Assembly (NCBI RefSeq): GCF_009193325.2
Contig: NZ_CP059856.1
Location: 4,464,001-4,528,000, forward strand
Length of the DNA stretch: 64,000 nt
Direction of reading: 5' to 3'
Origin: Bacteroides zhangwenhongii
GTDB lineage: Bacteria; Bacteroidota; Bacteroidia; Bacteroidales; Bacteroidaceae
Shown here: one piece after another, positions 36,445-45,900 of the stretch
Numbering within the stretch: position 1 is the stretch's first letter
How the letters are laid out: every line of letters begins with the position of its first letter
Made by a program: the position numbers and the translations under genes
Notes under the pieces: model-generated
Told to the model about the DNA's origin: nothing
What the model saw: the letters and a program-made list of their open reading frames with translations, nothing else
The model's database searches: none

Positions 36445-37079
36445 ACGTTCAAGTCAAATTTAATGTTTTCAACTCCGGATAACAGTTCCAGAGTCCGGTC
36501 AATGTTATTTTCATATATATGCACATTTCCAAGGTCAAGGGTTATGGACTTCAGGGGAAGCTCCACCTGCCTTGCCATCAGATAAAGATGATAAATATCA
36601 GCCGGAAGCCCAAGGTTCGCATCAGAACTACGCTGATATGCAGATAGCACCAATTCTCCCTCATCAATTTGGAACTGCACAAGACTCAGGCAGGGTGCCT
36701 GGTTGCTTTCCACCCCGGTTTCTCCAAGAAACAGGACATAATTCTTGCTGTTGCGCTTTTCCCGGTTAATCCTGGTTATGAGGGGTGGAAGCTTTTCAAA
36801 GTAAGTTGGATAGCTGTTTACAAGGGTATGGCCGCAATAATCCCACCAGGTAATCCCTGCCTCTTTGTATTTTTCCACATCCCGGACTCCTTGCATAAAC
36901 AGTTTCAATTCCTCTTTCAGCTTTTTCCTGGCTATCCCGTGGCTTTCAAATATGTCAAGTAAATCAGCGGGGGTTAGCATGAGCCTTTCGTTTAATAGAT
37001 ACTTGATACGCCCTTTCCTATTGGTCTGGATTTTGCCCGTTTGGAGTATCTTGTCTAATGTCTGGTAATACTTATTCAT
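36441..37079 (-). CDS. Thymidylate-synthase-fold protein, predicted dCMP (hydroxy)methyltransferase
   Basis: The ATG at 37079 gives 212 residues beginning MNKYYQTLDKILQTG, matching the usual TS start; an ORF extension further upstream is not conserved-looking. TS landmarks in order: the N-terminal Arg loop (TNRKGR), EELKLFMQGVRD, ITWWDYC, catalytic Cys in APCLSLVQF, the phosphate-binding Arg in YQRSSDANLGLP, and NVHIYENNI. The residue after GLP-A, which is the dUMP-selecting Asn in thymidylate synthases (N177 of E. coli, GLPFN), is Asp here (GLPAD). In T4 dCMP hydroxymethylase this position is Asp, and Asn-to-Asp changes in TS favour dCMP. The His after the catalytic Cys is Leu. The fold is firm; the substrate is predicted. 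Confidence 0.78.
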   Translation of the reverse strand: MNKYYQTLDKILQTGKIQTNRKGRIKYLLNERLMLTPADLLDIFESHGIARKKLKEELKLFMQGVRDVEKYKEAGITWWDYCGHTLVNSYPTYFEKLPPLITRINREKRNSKNYVLFLGETGVESNQAPCLSLVQFQIDEGELVLSAYQRSSDANLGLPADIYHLYLMARQVELPLKSITLDLGNVHIYENNIDRTLELLSGVENIKFDLNV

Positions 37080-37145
37080 GAGCTTTATTTTTGGTTGTAC
37101 AAAGGTAGCTCTACCGGACAACACAAGGCATCCCCGGCACATCAA

Positions 37146-37388
37146 TCACACTGCACCGAGCGTGCAGTGCTTTCCAAACCGTTTGATAACATCATACACC
37201 TTACGTTCGCTTACCGAATATTTATTTGCCAAAAACGCCACTGCATAAGTGGTCTTTTCACCTTGTTTTTTCATGACCTCATACTCCGTATATAAGTCTA
37301 TGAATCGAAGGTCATCCTGCTTGCCGCCCAAACTTATAAGCATTTCAAGCGGTTCTCTGTTAAATTTAAGTGCTTCAAACAATGTCAT
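37146..37388 (-). CDS. Small helix-turn-helix protein
   Basis: The first ATG is at 37388 (the frame opens two codons earlier with a TTG), giving 80 residues. The C-terminal half, TYAVAFLANKYSVSERKVYDVIKRFGK, has the form of a helix-turn-helix. The position of the motif recalls the Mor/C activators of Mu-like phages, but similarity is only structural in impression. It may control the adjoining modification genes or the late genes. It is separated from upstream genes by a large palindrome. Confidence 0.6.
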   Translation of the reverse strand: MTLFEALKFNREPLEMLISLGGKQDDLRFIDLYTEYEVMKKQGEKTTYAVAFLANKYSVSERKVYDVIKRFGKHCTLGAV

Positions 37389-37415
37389 ATCCAATCATTT
37401 TTGTACTTTTGCAAT

Positions 37416-37518
37416 GCCAATCATTTATTTAATGCGTAAAAACGCCACGAGAGTGCGGCAGAGGGCATTGCCCCCGGTCGCGCACTCTCGTGGCGTTTTG
37501 TGTTAATAAATGATTGGC
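37416..37518. terminator. Large nested palindrome, probable bidirectional terminator
   Basis: Bases 37439-37457 pair perfectly with 37481-37499 (19 bp), and outer blocks 37416-37429 pair with 37505-37518 (14 bp). Each inner arm ends in a T run on its own strand. The loop contains GCCCCCGG (37470-37477), which can also pair with CCGGGGGC at 37534-37541, itself followed by seven T residues. It lies between the DGR operon and the modification genes. A terminator is the simplest reading; a protein-binding or recombination site is possible. Confidence 0.6.
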
Positions 37519-37573
37519 GTCTATATTAACAGGCCGGGGGCTTTTTTTATCCCTCCCCCGAAGGGATTGTCAA

Positions 37574-38059
37574 TCACTCAATCCGATATAATTCCAAATT
37601 GAACTTGTCCTTTTTTTCCCAGCCTTCAGCCAGAACTGTCTGAATGAATCCTACTGCTTTTGTATAGAAATCTTTCAGTTCTTCTAACTGAGTAAAAGTA
37701 TGGTATTCCGGTTGTTCATCCGAACCAAACTTAAACGTCACTGGCAGGGTTTCTCCGCCCGTCTGAACGGCCAAATCGTATGCTGCCTTATAGTTGTACT
37801 GGTTCTCCACAGAAAGCCATACATGGGCACCATTATAGGCGAATCCGGATAGGATAGCCGCATCAGTCTGGCTGTTATACCAGGACATAACCAATGTGTG
37901 GATTTCCTCATCAGTAGGCTTATGCCCGAACTCCTCTTCCATGTAGGAGGCAGAGCCGTTCTCTTTTTCCTGCACATCCCATCGGATGCGCCATTTGTCT
38001 TTAACCGGGTTCGTGCATTCCATCAGCGAAACCCCGGAACTTCCTTCAACTCTTCTCAT
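37574..38059 (-). CDS. DUF4376-like tail-fibre accessory protein
   Basis: This 161-residue protein has a C-terminal half (VWLSVENQYNYKAAYDLAV, LPVTFKFGSDEQPEYHTFT, ELKDFYTKAVGFI, AEGWEKKD) that matches the DUF4376-like domain found in phage tail-fibre-linked proteins. The ATG overlaps the RT stop codon (ATGA), so it is translationally coupled to the reverse transcriptase. A chaperone or accessory role for the variable receptor-binding protein is plausible; it does not look like the Avd helper of classical DGRs. Confidence 0.65.
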   Translation of the reverse strand: MRRVEGSSGVSLMECTNPVKDKWRIRWDVQEKENGSASYMEEEFGHKPTDEEIHTLVMSWYNSQTDAAILSGFAYNGAHVWLSVENQYNYKAAYDLAVQTGGETLPVTFKFGSDEQPEYHTFTQLEELKDFYTKAVGFIQTVLAEGWEKKDKFNLELYRIE

Positions 38060-39357
38060 GTAAACACGTATTTGGTTCTACCTTTGCCGAATGTCTCTGT
38101 CTTGATGGTCGTTTCAAACGGGAAACCATCCGGCATTTCCTTTACTTGTGCGAGAATATTCTTCATTTCCTCGCTGTTGGTGAAGAACTTCTTTGCCTCG
38201 CCGTTCACTTCGATGGCCACAATACAGCGGTCTTCTCCCTGCTCGGTTTTGATACCGGTCTCAAAGTCCTTCACTACAATGGGTAAGTTTACCAGTTCCC
38301 GGATGCTTACCACCACTCCGGGGAATCGCTTTTTACCGTCTTCCGGCTTGTAAGCGACATTCAAGTCTTTAAAACTTCTCATTTCTTTGCCTGTTAATTT
38401 TTTAAACAACTTATTACAGTCGGCGTGCTTCGTCATGCCGTAGAAACTGGCAATCAGTTCCCGCCGTCTTTTTCTCGATTTTACCTCGTGCATTTTCCGG
38501 GCAAACTTCTGTTTGATGCGTTTCCGCAATCTTACATAGTCGGGACGGATAACATAGCCAAGGAAATCAATGCCTTCTTCCACAGGGAACACCCGTTCAT
38601 TCGGCTTTATTTCCAAGTCTATTTTTCCCATTTGCCCGTGAACAGCATCACGAATCTTCCACAATTCCGCTTTCGTTTTACCGAGTACCAGTCCGTCATC
38701 GCAATAGCGATAGTAATAACGAACCCCGTACTTATCCTTCAGATAGTGGTCTAAAAATACAGACAGAAGCAGATTTCCTGCCCCTTGTGAACTGCGCAGT
38801 CCGAAACTGATACCTTCCGGCAGCAGCTTAACAAACCGCTCCAACAAGACCAACAGCCTTTTGTCCTTGAACACCCTCCGGAAGCACCACATAACAAAGT
38901 CCTGCCGCGCATTGTCATAAAACCTCCGGATGTCAAATTTGTATGCGTAAAGCGTGCCTTCCGGATTTTTTTGCAAATCGGTACGTATGCAGTTCATCAG
39001 GTCATGAGTACCGCGCCTTTTGATGCTTGCACCGGTTGTCCGGATATAACGTTTTTGCAGGTGGCGGTCCACCACATTCATGATGGCAAACACAGCGATG
39101 CGGTCTTTCATGGACAGGATCTGCAAAATACGTTTTTTACCGTATTCTTCAATTTCCCTCTCATGGTAGCCGCCCAGCCGGAATGAGCCGTCCGCAATGG
39201 AAGCCGTCAGTTCGGTGATAATCTTCTCCCTATGGGCAAGCAGGAATCGTCCCTGCCTTGACCTCTTACGATCGGTTCCGCGAAGTACCGAATCGAATGC
39301 CTCCGACATATTGGAGTATTCGATGATTTCCTCGATAATATATCCTTCCCTGCGCAT
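38056..39357 (-). CDS. DGR reverse transcriptase
   Basis: This 433-residue group-II-intron-like reverse transcriptase has catalytic Asp in YKFDIRRFYDN (residues about 139-149), motif GLRSSQ (186-191), which is the GxxxSQ signature of DGR enzymes, YCDD (218-221), and EGIDFLGYVIR (primer-grip/thumb region). No endonuclease or maturase domain. It lies directly downstream of TR (39561-39672), which it is expected to copy from the TR RNA with errors at adenines. Confidence 0.94.
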   Translation of the reverse strand: MRREGYIIEEIIEYSNMSEAFDSVLRGTDRKRSRQGRFLLAHREKIITELTASIADGSFRLGGYHEREIEEYGKKRILQILSMKDRIAVFAIMNVVDRHLQKRYIRTTGASIKRRGTHDLMNCIRTDLQKNPEGTLYAYKFDIRRFYDNARQDFVMWCFRRVFKDKRLLVLLERFVKLLPEGISFGLRSSQGAGNLLLSVFLDHYLKDKYGVRYYYRYCDDGLVLGKTKAELWKIRDAVHGQMGKIDLEIKPNERVFPVEEGIDFLGYVIRPDYVRLRKRIKQKFARKMHEVKSRKRRRELIASFYGMTKHADCNKLFKKLTGKEMRSFKDLNVAYKPEDGKKRFPGVVVSIRELVNLPIVVKDFETGIKTEQGEDRCIVAIEVNGEAKKFFTNSEEMKNILAQVKEMPDGFPFETTIKTETFGKGRTKYVFT

Positions 39358-39518
39358 AAGCTATTGGTTAATAAACATGGAAGATGAGGGCCTTCCTTTC
39401 CCCGGGTCTGACTTCTTCGAACTGATAACAGCCTACCAAACTCCACCCGACGCGTGATTTTTCAGCTTTCCACCTTTTCTGGTGCTGTTGCTGTGGCTTG
39501 CTCCCCTCGGCACCGCTT

Positions 39519-39534
39519 CGGGGACACGTCCCCG
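39519..39534 (-). ncRNA. Hairpin in the TR-RT spacer of the DGR RNA
   Basis: CGGGGAC and GTCCCCG form a perfect 7-bp stem with a two-base spacer, 27 bases past the TR 3' end in the minus-strand RNA. The spacer between TR and the RT gene is known in the Bordetella phage DGR to be part of the cDNA-priming RNA, so this structured stretch (39358-39560) is probably functional RNA. Confidence 0.45.
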
Positions 39535-39560
39535 CTGCTGTACGCCGATTTGTTAGATTT

Positions 39561-39672
39561 CCAGACGCGAGCCGACATTCGCATTCGTATTCGAAGCATC
39601 GTTATTCGCATTCGCATTCGACACACCGCCATTCGCATTCGCATTGTTGTACCCGCGATAGACCACACGGAC
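39561..39672 (-). repeat. DGR template repeat (TR)
   Basis: This 112-base sequence matches the 3' part of the receptor-binding protein gene at 40164-40274. Read on the minus strand it is full of AAY codons (11 of them), the usual design that gives wide amino acid choice after adenine mutagenesis without making stop codons. It ends in the unmutated block GTCGGCTCGCGTCTGG shared with VR, the likely start point of homing. It lies in no gene, between the membrane protein at 39733 and the reverse transcriptase. Confidence 0.95.
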
Positions 39673-39732
39673 TATTGGGGAACTCTACCGCTTGCAAAGT
39701 TACTGATTTAACAGGCAAAACAGATAAACGAA

Positions 39733-39966
39733 TTACACTATCATCCAAAATAAAACGGATATACTGCCACCCGCGACGGTGAGCCCCCAATCAATCCAGT
39801 CCCAAGGACTTCCCCGAAGAGTATCTTTCAGTTCCAGACAGGAAGCTGCAATGGCCGCAGCATAAAAGGCCGTCCAAGGAGTAAATCCCAATAGACCTAC
39901 CATCAAACCACCGATAAGATGCTTGTAACGGTTACTCATTTTTAAAAATGCGATAATCTTTTTCAT
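39733..39966 (-). CDS. Small membrane protein, VanZ/YfiM-like or holin-like
   Basis: 77 residues from the ATG at 39966 (the frame opens three codons earlier at a TTG). Two or three hydrophobic segments: GGLMVGLLGFTPWTAFYAA and WGLTVAGGSISVLFW, with ELKDTLRG and DWIDWG between, the pattern of VanZ/YfiM-like proteins. It occupies the spot between VR and TR where some DGRs carry their accessory gene avd. The membrane segments exclude a four-helix Avd. Function unknown. Confidence 0.6.
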   Translation of the reverse strand: MKKIIAFLKMSNRYKHLIGGLMVGLLGFTPWTAFYAAAIAASCLELKDTLRGSPWDWIDWGLTVAGGSISVLFWMIV

Positions 39967-39971
39967 ATACC

Positions 39972-42900
39972 TCAAAATTCTATTTTTTCGACCGGCTTCG
40001 CCGGTATTTGAATACCTTTTAAATGGAATTCGGAAACCATCCGAATCCCGTTCTTTCGTTTTAGTCGCTTCGCTCCACGCTTTGGCGCTTTGCGCTTACG
40101 CCACCTCGCGTATCGCCTTGTACGCTGCCACGCTTTGCGCCCGGACGATTTTGCCGCGGAAGGCCAGACGCGAGCCGACACTCGCACCGTATTCGAAGCA
40201 TCGCTATTCGCACTCGCATTCGACACACCGCCACCCGCATACGCATAGTAGTACCCGCGATAGACCACACGGACCGTAGCGGTGCTTATCCAGTACATGT
40301 CGGTATAGTAAGTAGAAGATGATCCGTTCAGATTACCTACCGGAATCATGTCCATATACTTGCCGTGCGCCACGCCTGTAATCCACTGACCGCTGTCCTT
40401 CTTGCCCTGTACCATACGGATACTGCCGTCAGGCATCCAGATGCGCCATTTGCCCACGTTACCGCTGTCGTTCGGCAGATCCACGCCGTCCATCATGTCA
40501 TACTTGTTGCCGTAGATGTCCTCATAGCCCAGGCAGCAGATATTGTTCACCTGCACCACAGTCGCCTGTCCGTATTCGTCCCGACTCTTATACCAGGCAT
40601 ACTGGTGCACCAGGCCGTCAATCAGCGAATTCGTGATTTTGTTGTTAATGACATACGCTTCATCGTAGCCGATGGTGTCTGTCATCCCGTGTTCGGCCGT
40701 TCCGCCTGTTGTGCGGTTATTGTTATGCTGACCGGCACCGCATTGTTCCTGCATATCCCTGCGCCCGTACTTTGCATAGCTCAGGTTCGCGATGCGGCTG
40801 TGCATCAGCGCATCTATCTGCTGCATACCCCGCTGCTGGCTGTAGTAGTGGAAGTCCGTCCAGGTCATACTTGCCGTGGTCGAAGCTCCGGTGATGCAGG
40901 CACGCAGTTTACTGCCCACCACCGAACTGCCCACAACGGCACACAGATGCTCCTCATTGGCCACCCAATCCGGTTCCATGTCCTCTATCTTGTCGCTGTG
41001 GCTCAGTACCACGCAGTCAAACTCTGCCGTGTTCAGAATGGAGAAATGCAGGGCTGTAGCACGTTCCGGAACGTCTGCTATCAGATACATGCCGGCTTCA
41101 AATTTCAAGCCGATGGTCGGCACCACAATACTCTTCAGGATGTTTCCCTCCGCATCAGCAAACACACTGCCGATAAGCCCTGTTCCTGGAACGCTCGGGA
41201 AGCGGACACGTCTGTAACCCGACACGTCCACTTTGCACACGGAATAAGCCTTGTCCGTCGTATAGGATTCCATCAGCGTGGGCTTGCCGCTCATGATCTT
41301 GCGTTCACCCAGCCAGCCGCCCTGTGTCTCCTTGATGGCATCCAGTGTCAGTACCGTCGCCTCAGGCACCGGGGGCATTTCGTCCTCCGGATAACTGCTG
41401 TAGCAGGCGTACTTCTTGTTGTTCAAATAATCGTTGATGCCTTTGCTCCAGTAAAACGGCTCATACATCATCCAGTCTCCCTCGCTGCCGTCCAGCTTCG
41501 CCACCGTACAGTCGTTCATATCCTCCGCATCGGCATAGAAGTTCGAGCTTTCGTCATGCAGGGGGAAATAGGTCATCTCCCCGTCCGGGTTGTTCACTTC
41601 CACCTGCTGCCCGGCTATCTCCACCTTCCGGCTCGTGGGCATCTTCGTCACCTTGGCCAATACGCGGTGGCGCTTGGACAGGATGGCATTCACATGCCCG
41701 CTCATTTTGTACGTATTGCCGAATTTGTACCCCGTCTTGTTGTCCAGGTTCGAAACATTGGCATCGTCGGCCACGCTGTCGTCAAACTCGATCATCGTAT
41801 AGGGCGGCTGCTTGATGGTCAGTTCCGGATAACGGGCGGCATACTTCTCCAGTTCCTCATCGGCCAGATACTTCGTCAGGGTCAGCTTGCCCCTCAGTCC
41901 CGAATGCCGGTCATCCACGGCACCCGTCTGTGTATACGTTCCGTAGTCGTAATACTTCTTCAGCAGGGTTCCGTCGTCTTCCCGGTCTATCTCCAGCACG
42001 AAGCGCTCCAGCTTGCCGCTGCCGTTCAGTCTGGCCTGGTGCAGGCGTTCCAGCATAGCGAACCCGTCGATGCCGGGGCAGTTGGTGTAGCGGTAGCCCC
42101 GCACATTATTGATCCCTTCCAGTATCAGGCCACTATCGGACAGCTTGGTCAGATATTCCAGGAACAGTTCCTCAATCGTGTCCGGCAGGCATAACTGCAC
42201 AACGGGCGCACCGGTGGCCAGTTTCACACGGGTCAGCCCCGTACCCCTCACGTCCAGTTTCTTCAGGCGGCCCTGCCAGCTCAAGTCCAAAGTGGCCACA
42301 TTCCCGTTGTCCCCGTTCCGGGCCAGCCGGTTGTTCCGCATGTTCACTTCTTCCAGAAGCAGCATACCATTGGTCGAAGCCATGAACGAGCCGTTCCGGT
42401 AACCGCTGGCTTTCTCCACGCTCATGTCGAGTTTTACCAGTGAGGTCAGCAGACCGAAGTTGAAGCCGATTGCGAACGCATCCTCGTGCCATACCAGCTC
42501 CTTGATTTTGGCTGCACCGATAATCTTCAGCGGGTCGTTCTCACCGAAGGCACGGGTCAGCTGCAGGGAATGGAGCACGTCCGCATCCACCACGCCGCTG
42601 TCGGCCTGCACGCCGTTGCTGGTGGAGAGCTGCACACGGTACGGGATGGTCAGCCGGTACTGCATCGGTTTCAGTTTATAAGCCTTGTCCAGCGATGCCG
42701 TACTCTGGTAGAACTGGGCACCCAGCGTGGATACATAGCCGTACTCCACCTGCTTCAGGTCATACCGGCGTTGGATGAAGTAGTTCCGGTGTGCTTTCAA
42801 CGAACCCTTCAGACCGTAGATTTGCGGATAGGTCTGTTTGGCACCGTCAGCACCCACCGGCATTTCGTTCAGGAACGGGTAGATGTATTTGAAGATGCCG

Positions 42901-45900
42901 GACTTGTTATAGAGGCGCGAGCACCACTTCTTCATCTGTTCGGTATCGAAATGGTCAATGGCTTTCTGGATACTGAAGGCACTCATGAAGCTTGCGCCCC
43001 CGTTCCATCCGCTCACCATAATCTCCACAATCATGTCCCAGCAATTGGCCACGATGAGGTTCCACAGCCACGAGTTATGACCCTGCATCACATAAGCCCC
43101 GTCGCGCTTCGTCTGGCGGTTGTCGTCATACTTCCCGGTCAGGAACGACTTGTTGTCAGAACCGAGCTGGCAGTCGCCGTCATAATAGTCAATCGACCAT
43201 TTCACACCGTCCCATGTGCGGATAAGCATGTTCTTCGCAAGCTGGTCCACGCCGAGGTTGAACTGCACGTACAGATAGTAGGCAATCAGGTGGGGAAGGT
43301 CGAAATACTTCCCGGCCTCTTTCCTGAACGTATCGCTCTGCCACTTGGCGGTAGGGAACTTGTCGCCGTCGTCCTCATAGTCCACCCCCTCGAACGAATG
43401 GGATTCCGTGCTGTAAACCATGTTCCTGCCCGCAGGCGTTTCCTTTACGCACCGGTAGACGAAACTCATCATGCGGTCGGTGGCCTTGTACATCTTGTCG
43501 TACTTGTCACCGGTACCGAGGTGGTCTTTCAGGTTCGGTTCTTCCTCCGCGTCACCGCCTCCGTCCGACCAGAAGGTATCTTTCGGATGATTAAATTCCA
43601 GTCCTCCGTCAAAGTTGTAGTCCATGAAATCCTTATGCTCCGGTTCGGTACTCGGCAACCAGTGGAACAGGCACAGCGGATTGGAGTTGTTCAGCGTCTC
43701 GAAGCAGACGGGCAGGTACTGCTTGTGTCCTTCCTCGTCGGCTTCCAGGTAGTTCAGCGTGTCGCCCTCGCCCCATTTCTCGCCGCCGATGGTCTCATCC
43801 TGCCCGAAGATGGGGTAGCTGTCGCTCTTCTCGTTGTTCATGTTGTACTGGCCGTAATAGGTCAGGTCTTCGTCGGCACTCTTCGCTACGAACAGGTCGC
43901 ACGGCAGGCCGTCGATGGCCGAACGGTAATCATCCTCCAGCCCATGGTCTTTGGCGTAACGCTGGGCAGGCGTAAGCAGCCCCATCTCTTTCAGTCCGTC
44001 ATTGATAAGCTTCGCACCTCCGGTATTGGTGGTCATGGACGAGTCCGAGAAGTCGCATTTGGAACATGCCAGCTTCGCGCCTACCGAGTTCCTGCGTAAC
44101 TTGAAGAGATTTTTTTTGCCGGTAGTTACCACCGGATTCTTCTGCCTGCCGTTTCCGTCAATCTCCCCGTAGCTCAATGTAACCGTCCAGCCGCTTGCCG
44201 TCTTCTGGAAGTAGAAACGGAAGTTCTTTCTGGCATAGTTCACGGAAGAAGTACCCTGAATACGGACATATACGTTGGTAAGGATAAAGTCAAGCGTCCT
44301 GTCCTCTCCGTTATAGAAACGGACCTCCCTTACCAGTTTATTGGCCTTCTTGTCGTTCAGCTGGGCCAGTGCATCCACCACGTTCAGCGTGTCGCTCTCG
44401 CTCGGAACCTCACTGCCCACGCTGCCCGTGCCTATCAGTACCAGGATCGAGTTCCGGCGCTTCTTCATCAGCCCCATCAGCTTCTCCATGCTCACCGTAT
44501 CTCCTTCATTCAGCACGCGGTTGTCCTCATCCAGTGAGCGCACGCCCGGTTCCCCGTCGGCATCCTCCAGGTGGTTGCGGTCCACGATGTAGTTGTTCAG
44601 CACCTCGTCCGAGGTCAGCGCCTTGTTATAGATACGCACGCTCTTCACGTTCAAGTCGGCACCTGCCGACTTAAATTCCAACTGGCTCTGAATGTCAAAA
44701 TTCACCTTGTCGAGCCACTTGGAAGCAGCCGACTCTTCACCGTTCACATAGAAACCGATCAGCGTGCGCTGTTCGTTGGTCTGCACGTTCGGATAGAACA
44801 CGTAGGTAATGCGGATATTCGTACCCGGCTGGAACTTGGTACCCACCGAGTCTTCATAGCGCAGCACCTGTCCGGCATCCATCGCCTCGGTCACCACACC
44901 GGTCAGGAACTTGGCCTCTTCCGGAGTCACAATCAGCCCGTACCGGTTGCCGTTGTCCAGCTGCCCCAGGCAGGTGATCAGCTCGGCATCCGTATCCGTC
45001 ACGTTGGCCGTGCTGTATTCTATCTCCAGCGTCATGCCCACGTCACGGATGGCAAATCCCTCGGGCTTGTCCGCCTCGTTGAAGGGGCGGTAACCGCCGT
45101 CAGCGGTCAGGGTCATACCTGCACCACCGGCCAGCAGCAGGCGGTCCTTGTGCCAGCCGCTACCGGCACCATATTCGTTCACGCTCCACAGCACGTCCCG
45201 GAACTCCATACGCTTGTCACCGCTCACCCAGCTTGCCGGGTTGTTTTCCGTGTTGCTTCGCCCGAAGGCGTCAAACGTACACACGGCATCCGGTGCCAGC
45301 GTGGCTTCAATGTCCGGGTGCGATGTGGTGTTCACCTGCACCTCAAGCACGGCATCGCCGCATGACACACGGTAGTCCAACGGTTCCACGTTCACGTTCG
45401 TCCGTCCGTAGCTGCCGGTCTCACCGCGTTGCAGCAGGTCTTCCTTCACCACGCTGCCCCGGTCGGTCACTTTCACACGGGCCGTATACGCATCGCGGTC
45501 ATAGCCGGCATACGTGAAGTTCCATGCCGTGAACTGCTCTGCCTCCAGCACCGGGTGTTTCCAGTCACGCTGGAACCCCGCTGCCCGGTGGCTGAACATC
45601 AGGCCGGCATACGCTGTCACACCTCCGCCTGCCTTCAGCAGCGTAATGTAATGCACCCGGCTCACCACACCGGAGTTCTCATGCTGCGCGTAGGCTTCCA
45701 CCACGTTCGTACCCTCCTGCATCTGTGTCAGGGGGATGGTCACGTTCTTCTGCTGCACACCGCTGCCGGCCGAAAGACCGAGGGTAAAGGCCTGTCCGCC
45801 GTTCACGCGGTAGTAGATGTTCTTCTCACCGCTCGTGCCCTTGGCAGTAAAGGGGATGTTCACGTCATTTTTATATCCCCCGTCGGCCAGCCCGTTGCCC

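Noticed and set aside
36441-37079. Ordinary thymidylate synthase
   Set aside because: The fold fits, but the dUMP-selecting Asn is Asp and the Cys-His pair is Cys-Leu, so a plain thyA call would be misleading.
39498-39782. Short tandem units (GCATTC-like) that could suggest a CRISPR or satellite array
   Set aside because: They are the AAT/GCG codon pattern of the DGR template repeat, with no spacers of regular length.
40365-44099. Long plus-strand open frames (609 and 537 codons) over the tail protein
   Set aside because: They lie antisense to a 6.7-kb coding sequence with clear domains, have His/Arg/Val-rich composition typical of antisense frames in GC-rich DNA, and show no recognisable motif.
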